This document shows positions 9,664 through 14,675 of a DNA stretch of 14,675 bases, in pieces (within the stretch, counting starts at the first letter, position 1; each line of letters begins with the position of its first letter). This DNA is from Larix sibirica. Its lineage: Eukaryota; Streptophyta; Pinopsida; Pinales; Pinaceae. Below the pieces are notes generated by a model. The model worked only from the letters and a program-made list of their open reading frames with translations, was not told the origin of the DNA and did not search any database. A program made the translations under genes and the position numbers. The stretch is from the NCBI GenBank assembly GCA_004151065.3, contig NWUY0300075027.1, positions 1-14,675 of the forward strand. The letters run 5' to 3'.

Positions 9664-9980
9664 CTTCCTGAAACAAAGTACTTAAGTGGTTAACACCCAA
9701 CAATACAAGGCCCCTATGACCAGATACAAGCTCCTTGTTTTCATTCTCTAACTACCAAATAGAGTTAGTATTTTCCTATGACTCACAAAATTATGAAAGA
9801 ACTTAGAATTTTCATCACCACTTTTCAGCCATATGGCTCTACTTTTGAGTCTCCATTTTGCCTCATTCTCCAACAAATTTCTTGTTTTTGTGATTTCAAA
9901 TCCACAATCTACCTCTTTTGTTCAATAGTCCAAAACCATCCAAGTTTGAGGAATAAAAGGATCCCAAGATTGCTTCACTA
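9640..9980 (-). pseudogene. LINE-A linker between endonuclease and RT
   Basis: This stretch joins the endonuclease to the reverse transcriptase in ORF2. The conserved linker block of plant LINEs is plain: NEAKWRLKSRAIWLKSGDEN followed by SKFFHNFVSHRK (Trp codon of AKWRLK at 9853-9855), corresponding to WRLKSRAIWLxxGDxNTKFFH. It ends in a stop at 9748-9750. After a frame change come ELVSGHRGLVLLGVNHLSTL and FQEDARASVAKM, then a second frame change near 9640 leads into the RT frame. The function of this linker is not well defined; it is used here as a family landmark. Confidence 0.8.
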
Positions 9981-10619
9981 TTACACAAGGTGATCTGATT
10001 TGAGTTTATTCTCTCTGTTTCCCAAGGCTGTGGTCTCATCTTTGATTCTCTTGAGATTGAGTAAAAATTGAATAGTAGCAACTTCCATTCTATTTTCATA
10101 AAATGGAACCCATATATATTTGATCATCTTAATATATCCCTCATCCTCTAGCCAAATATAGCATAATTTGAAGGGGTTGGAGGGTTTTGCAGATCCCATA
10201 CCGACCTCCATCAAAATAGGGAAGTGATCAGAGTCCCCACCCGAGACCACCCATTGTTGAATGCTAGAGGCCCCTTGAAGAATACCCTCATTCACTAGGA
10301 ACCTATCAAGTCTCTTGGCTATACTGTCCTCTCCAGATCTCATATTTCTCCAAGTTGGTATGATTTTTGAGGGGGGAATGCCAAAAAAGGAAGCTTCATC
10401 CAACTTACTGATGAAGTAATCAGTAAGTGGATCTTTCTAGGAATTTGTTCCCCAAATTTATGATTCCCCCAAAGTGAAATTGAGGTCCCCCCCAATAATA
10501 ACCCTATCTTGAAGAATAATGCCAAGCTGAAAAAACTTATACCAGAAAAAATCTATGCGCTAAGAAGGTCCATAAACTTTAATAAAGGTGAATAGAGGAT
10601 AAGTTACAAGTCTATTCAT
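9981..10619 (-). pseudogene. LINE-A endonuclease (AP/EEP type), C-terminal part
   Basis: This is the apurinic-type endonuclease that nicks target DNA to prime LINE reverse transcription. One frame from 10619 downward shows TFIKVYGPS (usual VNVYGP), then VIIGGDLNFTLGES with the metal-site block GGDLN at 10479-10493, then IPTWRNMRSGEDSIAKRLDR, and the catalytic SDHFP at 10218-10232. The active-site motifs in the retained part are intact. The frame carries stops at 10560-10562, 10458-10460 and 10437-10439, and ends near 9981. The N-terminal half with the NIRGLG and QE motifs is absent. Upstream to about 10740 there is weak similarity (VWDNQVIVKVKN resembling the usual VVWxPxxV segment), probably the last trace before the truncation point. 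Confidence 0.85.
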
Positions 10620-10740
10620 AGTATATTAACCAACATAGATTACTATTAAGATTTTTCACTTTTACAATGACTTGGTTATCCCAAACCTTATATGCCTTGC
10701 ATAATCAAAATTATTGATATTACAAAACCAACATCAAACT

Positions 10741-10860
10741 AATGCTAATGATCCCATTGACATTAATTGACCTCATATGAGGCCAAACAATGTATGTGAT
10801 TGATCAAGAAAAATGTCTTATCAAAATTAAAATGAAAACTTAAACTATATAATTAATAAA
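10741..10860. other. Spacer between two head-to-head LINEs
   Basis: About 120 AT-rich bases separate the last trace of LINE-A from the start of the more GC-balanced 5' region of LINE-B. No gene or repeat is recognised. On the - strand there is a short reading starting near 10777 (MRSINVNGI) that faintly resembles a LINE endonuclease start, but it is too short to trust. Confidence 0.4.
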
Positions 10861-11074
10861 TATAGAAGTGGAGGTGTTTTGTCTACGGGTTCCCAGCTAG
10901 GGTTTGGAAGAATACTGCATACCACTTGGAGTCCGTCTTCCTCTTGGAAGACTTAGTCCCAACCAAGTGAAAAAGTGGGAAGTGATTCTAATTATTCTCA
11001 TCTCCATTTTCTTTGTTTTTTTATGAGCATTTCTCCTTTATTTTTTTTCAGAGTTCCAGTTCTGGTTGTGACAA
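10861..11074 (+). promoter_or_regulatory. LINE-B probable 5' UTR / internal promoter region
   Basis: More GC-balanced than its left flank, starting near GTCTACGGGTTCCCAGCTAG. It contains a pyrimidine-rich stretch ending TTTTTTTTCAG at about 11041-11051, just ahead of the first ATG at 11075. Plant L1-type elements carry an internal promoter in this region; that this one does is inference. The pyrimidine-CAG word resembles a 3' splice site, but no matching donor is evident. Confidence 0.4.
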
Positions 11075-12140
11075 ATGGCTAGGGGGTTATCAAACTTGTC
11101 GCGACCCTGTAGCTGTCCCACCAGATTTGATTCTTTGCTAGAAAGGGGGAAGTCGGTTTTACTCACTTTTGGCAGTGATGGTACCCCTCTTACTTTAGGT
11201 TATCGATGTCAGGATGAGCCTCAGGTTTCTAACAATAAGTTTTAGGTTAACCCTATTTCCTTGGTAGATTACTATTGTTTGGATCAGAGATATCTAATGT
11301 TCTGACTGGTTTGGGTACAAAAACAATTTGTGAAGGAAATGCGAATGCTCTCTTGCCAGATTTTATGGGTGATAACTCTCCTAGTTCTTCACGTAGCACA
11401 TATTTTTTAGATCTATCTCAGGATCATCATTTGGATTCTAATGGAAAGGCGATGACTACATTTCCGGCCACAAATACATAGAAGGGTAAGAAAAGTGGGG
11501 TTCAAGCTCGAAATCATAGATTTTTGAAGTGTCAAAAGGCTAAGAGTGGTAGATCTCTTTATGTCCTCGGCAAAGATGTCATTGTGAATATGGTTAATAG
11601 TTTATCTTCCAAGGCTTTGTTGGGACGATTTAAATTCTTTAGATTGTCTTAGCCAGGAATTTTGGAGTGGATCACTAAAAAATGGAAACCCTTAATTGAT
11701 TATGTTCCGCTAGTTACAATGTTAGTTAATGGTTGGGTTGTATTTCACTTTCTCTCTGAAGATAGCTTGCAGAATATTGTCACAACTTATTTCATTATTG
11801 GTACTAGTACCTTGGTCTTTTGTATATGGCATCCGACATTCAACACATGGAAAGAAAAATTAAAAAGGAATCTTTGGGTGCTCTTTCTGGGATTCCCTAT
11901 TCATTTTTGGACCCTTGAATTATTTAAGATGGTAGCAAATTGTATTGGAAATTTTATTTTAGTTGAGAAAGAAACCCTAATGACTACAGAGAAGAAGATG
12001 CCGAGAGTTTTGAAAGACATGGAGGTTGTCGATGGTTTACCAGAAGAAATGGAGATTAAATGGGATGGTGGTTCTTTTATTCAATGATTGGACTACTGGC
12101 ATGTTCCATTTCTTTGTCTTTGTTGTTGCAAGATTATGTA
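11075..12140 (+). pseudogene. LINE-B ORF1: DUF4283 nucleic-acid-binding protein, broken
   Basis: ORF1 protein binds element RNA in the ribonucleoprotein. The likely start is ATG 11075, giving 56 codons (MARGLSNLSR...) to TAG at 11243; the frame then shifts by 11275. The DUF4283 domain is clear at about 11575-12020: VNSLSSKALLGRFKFFRLS, a stop, PGILEWITKKWKPL, GWVVFHFLSEDSLQNI, CIWHPTFNTW, WVLFLGFPIHFW, ELFKMVANCIGNFI. Stops lie at 11479-11481, near 11650 and at 12085-12087. Past the last stop, in the same frame, comes LDYWHVPFLCLCCCKIM, the place of the CCHC zinc knuckle (usual YWxVPFxCxxCxxxGH). The Cys cluster remains but the Gly-His part is lost. Its order ahead of the endonuclease fits plant L1 ORF1. 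Confidence 0.85.
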
Positions 12141-13061
12141 AAAATTGTTTGGGATACGACAGTTATGAAATAGGGGATTCTACTGAATATTCCTCATCTC
12201 TCTGTATTTATGAGGATCTATACAACAAGATCCATTTACCTGTTCTACTAGATATGGATTGGACATCTTGTTTTCTTGGTAAGTTACAAAATTCCTTACC
12301 CCTCTTATTAAAATTCCCATCAAAAGATTAAATTTGTGGTTCTCTTCAAATGGTTTTAGAGGACAATTCAGGGGGTAGGGTTTCAAATTTGGGGCAAAGT
12401 ATTAGTGTACCAGTGGCATGTGTACCTGAGACCGCACCAATTATTGTTCAATTTGGAAAGGATAATTCTGATTCTGTTGTGGGGGGGAGGATGGATTCTA
12501 GGAATACTACCATTGATTGTGCTAAGAATGTGGATACACCTGATCCATACTTAAATATGGCTATTGATAGTTTGGGGATAGATTTGAACAGTAAGTCAAA
12601 TCTAGAGGGGATTATAAACCCTATGAATTTCCCTCCACTTTCCTCAAATAGGACATTTAGATATCAAATTATCTCCTTCTCATGTCTTGGATGGTGTTGA
12701 CTCCATAGATGAATTCTCATCCCTAATAAGGAACCCTTCTCCTTCATCTTCTATTTATAAGAGGATCAAGGAATCTTTATCGGTTTTCTTTAGGAGAGTT
12801 GGGGATGACTCATAAACCCTTCCCATTTCCTCTATTAGGTATTCAAATGTAACAACAAGAAAGAAGAAAGCTAAAAAAGTTAAATAAAAAAAAAGTTAAA
12901 TCAAGTGATAATTGGGGGGATGGTACAATTCTACAACCAAAAAATGTTAATCCAAAGGTTACCTCTTTATTTTCAAAGGGATTGTTGAAGGACTCTTTAA
13001 ATTATTCTACTTCTAATTTGGGGGCTCTTAGAGTAGGTAATCCCTAAAGTGAGGTTCCTCA
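12141..13061 (+). pseudogene. LINE-B ORF1 tail and ORF1-ORF2 spacer
   Basis: No conserved domain. The longest frame, 12350-12700, reads as a Ser/Asn/Asp-rich, low-complexity protein tail (residues such as DNSDSVVGG, SNLEGIINPMNFPPLSS), in a different frame from the DUF4283 part. Low-complexity tails are usual at the C-terminus of plant LINE ORF1 proteins. At about 12858-12900 the sequence becomes A-rich (lysine codons), then spacer sequence leads to the endonuclease ATG at 13062. Assigned to LINE-B by position only. Confidence 0.5.
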
Positions 13062-13780
13062 ATGAATGTTTTCTCCTTTAATATTAGAGAGCTTGGTAGT
13101 TCCCCCAAAAGAGATGCTTTAAAAATACTGGTGAAGAACATAAACCACAGGGTTATTTTGCTACAAGACGAGACTATTTCTTCCTCAGTCAAAGCTTGTG
13201 ATTTTTTTCTAAAAAATTGTCCTAAGTGGAAACGTAGTGGATTTGATGCCTTTGGAATATAGGGGGGACTATTAGTGGTCTGGAATCCATAGATGGTCAA
13301 TTTCAAGTCTTACAATACTTGTGCAGGAATTCTCATTGAAGGAATATTTTGGAGATTGAATAGAAATATTAGGATCTTGAATATGTATGGGCCTTATAAC
13401 CAGAGAACTATTTTTTGGGATAAAATGTATCACTCAGGTCTCCTAAATGATCCCTCGTTGATTATTGCAGAAGACATTAATCTTGCATTTTCTGCTATGG
13501 AAACATGGGGAGCAAGTAGAGTGGTGGATCCATTGGCAGACTATTTCAGAAATATTTTTGCAAGTGTAAATCTATTTGATGTTTCCCTGGGTTTTATGGT
13601 ACCAACTTGGTCAAATGGGCGAGCAGGGAAGGATTTTATTACTAAGAGAATAGATAGGTTCTTGATGGCTGAATGTCTTTGAGATGTGATGGGGAGGTTC
13701 AGATCTTGGGTTGTATCTACAAGGGTCTTGAACCACAAACCTATTTTTTTACAATTGAATTTTAAGCATTATAAAGTATA
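13062..13780 (+). pseudogene. LINE-B endonuclease (AP/EEP type), active site damaged
   Basis: Target-nicking endonuclease at the start of ORF2. ATG 13062 begins MNVFSFNIRELGSSPKRDAL, matching the usual MxxxxxNIRGLGxxxKRxxL, so this start is well supported. VILLQDETISS at 13152-13184 holds the QE motif, but with an extra Asp codon between Gln and Glu. Stops follow at 13260-13262 and 13290-13292 within the GGLLVVWNP region. Next come ILNMYGPYNQR, IIAEDINLAF at 13461-13490 (usual GGDLN or GGDFN, both Gly replaced), PTWSNGRAGKDFITKRIDRF, a stop at 13680-13682, and VLNHKPIFLQLNF at the place of the SDH motif, now LNH at 13728-13736. Loss of that Asp should abolish activity. Domain otherwise full length. 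Confidence 0.9.
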
Positions 13781-14322
13781 CTACCTTTCAAGTTCAATCA
13801 TACATGGTTGAAGAATACAGATTTTGTGATCTGGTAAAGACAAAATGGAGTTCATATTATGAGACTGATCATATGCATCCAATGATGAAACTAGTTAAGA
13901 CAACGATGCTACTGAAAAGAGATGCGTCAAATTGGGATAAAAATAAGAAAAAGGACAATAAGAAGGATCTAGTAGATATTGAAAAGGAGATTGAAAATAT
14001 ATCAATTATGATGGATGATGACTACTTCTCTCTTGCAAGAAAGGAAAAGTTAATTGAATTGGAATCAAAGAAGTCAAATATTTTGAGACAAGAGGAAGAA
14101 ACTTGGTGTCTTAAAAGCCATGCTATCTAGATTTATGTTGGGGATAACAACACAAAGTTTTTTCATAGCTATGCTAATCAAAGAAGGAATAACAATGATG
14201 TTTGGGAAGTGAAAAATGCAGATGGTGAAATAGTTTGTGATCAAAAGGAAATGGAAAGGGAAGCAATCAAATATTTCAAGGATATTTATTAGCAAAAGGA
14301 TTCCAATAACTTTGTAGATCAA
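13781..14322 (+). pseudogene. LINE-B linker between endonuclease and RT
   Basis: Continues ORF2 after the endonuclease. PFKFNHTWLKNTDFV can be read across 13788-13832 only in a different frame from both neighbours, and DLVKTKW follows in the frame of the next open stretch. A lysine- and glutamate-rich, probably helical segment follows to about 14100. The landmark TWCLKSHAI, a stop at 14128-14130 (where the usual Trp of RAIWL sits), and VGDNNTKFFHSYANQRRN match the plant LINE linker WRLKSRAIWLxxGDxNTKFFH. A further stop lies at 14290-14292. Compared with the same block in LINE-A, this copy has lost the Trp of IWL. Confidence 0.8.
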
Positions 14323-14675
14323 ATGCAGGTATTAAAGCATTACCCAAGATTCTTTAGTAGTGAGGAAGGACATAATTTGGGAGCTGAAGTTAGTTCTGAA
14401 GAAGTTAAAGTTGTTTTGAAGAAGTTTTCTAAGGACAAAATTCCTAGACCATATGGGTTGACTATGGATTTCTTTCTTCATTTTTATGATTTGATTGGAA
14501 ATGACTTTGTTGTAGCTGTGGATGATTCTAGGAAACTGGGATATGTGCCTAGGAATATGAATGCAACCTTCGTTGTATTAATTCATAAGAAGGACTGTGA
14601 AATTCCACAGGGGTAGATCACTAATCTTGAACAAACCTCACAATTTCACTGTGTTAATTGTAGAGAAGAATTAGC
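14323..14675 (+). pseudogene. LINE-B reverse transcriptase, N-terminal part, cut by window edge
   Basis: Start of the RT domain, in the same frame as the linker. EEVKVVLKKFSKDKIPRPYG contains the place of the conserved SPGPDG block, here IPRPYG with Asp replaced by Tyr (14452-14454). It continues LTMDFFLHFYDLIGNDF and MNATFVVLIHKKD, matching the usual VEFFxxFxDLxG and xNATFxxLIPK. TAG at 14614-14616 closes the frame, and what follows to the edge no longer matches clearly. Catalytic motifs A, B and C lie outside the window. Confidence 0.85.

Larger units (their letters stand above)
6430..10740 (-). mobile_element. LINE-A: L1-like non-LTR retrotransposon, 5'-truncated and decayed
   Basis: Reading the - strand from about 10740 down to 6818 gives, in the canonical order of plant L1-type ORF2: endonuclease C-terminal part, linker, reverse transcriptase with thumb, a zf-RVT-like connector and a terminal RNase H. 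ORF1 and the start of the endonuclease are missing, as is usual for 5'-truncated LINEs. The outer ends are approximate. On the right, recognisable protein similarity fades between 10619 and about 10740. On the left, coding ends at 6818 and about 390 bases look like 3' UTR. At least five frame changes and more than ten in-frame stops are visible, so the copy is old and inactive. A clear poly(A) tract (poly-T on the + strand) and target-site duplication were not found. Confidence 0.88.
10861..14675 (+). mobile_element. LINE-B: L1-like non-LTR retrotransposon, runs off right edge
   Basis: The + strand carries the front part of a plant L1-type element in canonical order: 5' leader, ORF1 with DUF4283 and zinc-knuckle remnant, linker, endonuclease, ORF2 linker and the start of the reverse transcriptase. 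The rest of RT and everything 3' lie outside the window. Stops and frame changes occur throughout, so this copy is inactive. It is related to LINE-A but not the same family: the RT blocks KDKIPRPYGLTMDFF and KDKIPRPDGWPVEFF, and the segments after them, share well under two thirds of residues. It retains its 5' end region, unlike LINE-A. The 5' boundary is inferred from the change in composition. Confidence 0.88.

Noticed and set aside
11030-11060. Intron 3' splice site in the LINE-B leader
   Set aside because: The T-rich stretch ending in CAG is suggestive, but no donor or interrupted coding frame requires an intron.
6818-14675. The two LINEs as one twin-primed (5'-inverted) insertion
   Set aside because: Twin priming would give non-overlapping halves of one element. 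Here endonuclease, linker and RT start are present in both arms, and their protein sequences differ too much to be one copy.
1-14675. tRNA, rRNA, CRISPR array or intact host gene
   Set aside because: Reading both strands, I saw no cloverleaf with conserved A and B boxes, no rRNA-like block, no regularly spaced repeats and no intact plant protein.

Overview
The window looks like repeat-derived nuclear DNA of a land plant. It is AT-rich, has no intact long reading frame and no host gene I can recognise. The coding similarity I can see is to plant retrotransposons: two non-LTR (LINE, L1-like) elements with an RNase H tail, zf-RVT-like connector and DUF4283-type ORF1, and one Ty3/gypsy integrase fragment. 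The wording of the LINE domains is compatible with a large-genome plant, possibly a gymnosperm, but the species cannot be fixed from the sequence. Nothing suggests a bacterium or phage: no operons, no ribosome binding sites, no long ORFs.

Layout. Positions 1-2085 are very AT-rich non-coding DNA with several local tandem duplications (46, 65, about 189 and 92 bp periods). Positions 2086-6430 are more mixed in composition and read as heavily decayed repeat sequence. The only securely recognisable piece there is a Ty3/gypsy integrase core on the + strand at 4622-4921, broken by stops. Positions 6430 to about 10740 hold LINE-A on the - strand, truncated inside its endonuclease at the 5' end. It can be followed through the endonuclease C-terminus, the linker, the reverse transcriptase, the zf-RVT-like connector and the RNase H domain. 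Positions about 10860-14675 hold LINE-B on the + strand: 5' UTR, ORF1 with DUF4283 and a broken zinc knuckle, a linker, the endonuclease and the start of the reverse transcriptase, which runs off the right edge.

The two LINEs lie head to head with only about 100-200 bp between them. They belong to related but clearly different lineages, so they are two separate insertions and not one inverted copy. Both are dead: in-frame stops and frameshifts occur in every domain, and several catalytic or zinc-binding residues are replaced. These include the RNase H Glu (now a stop) and last Asp, the endonuclease SDH motif in LINE-B, and the frame just before the DD of the RT active site in LINE-A. None of the pieces is expected to make a working protein. 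I did not find an undescribed biological system.
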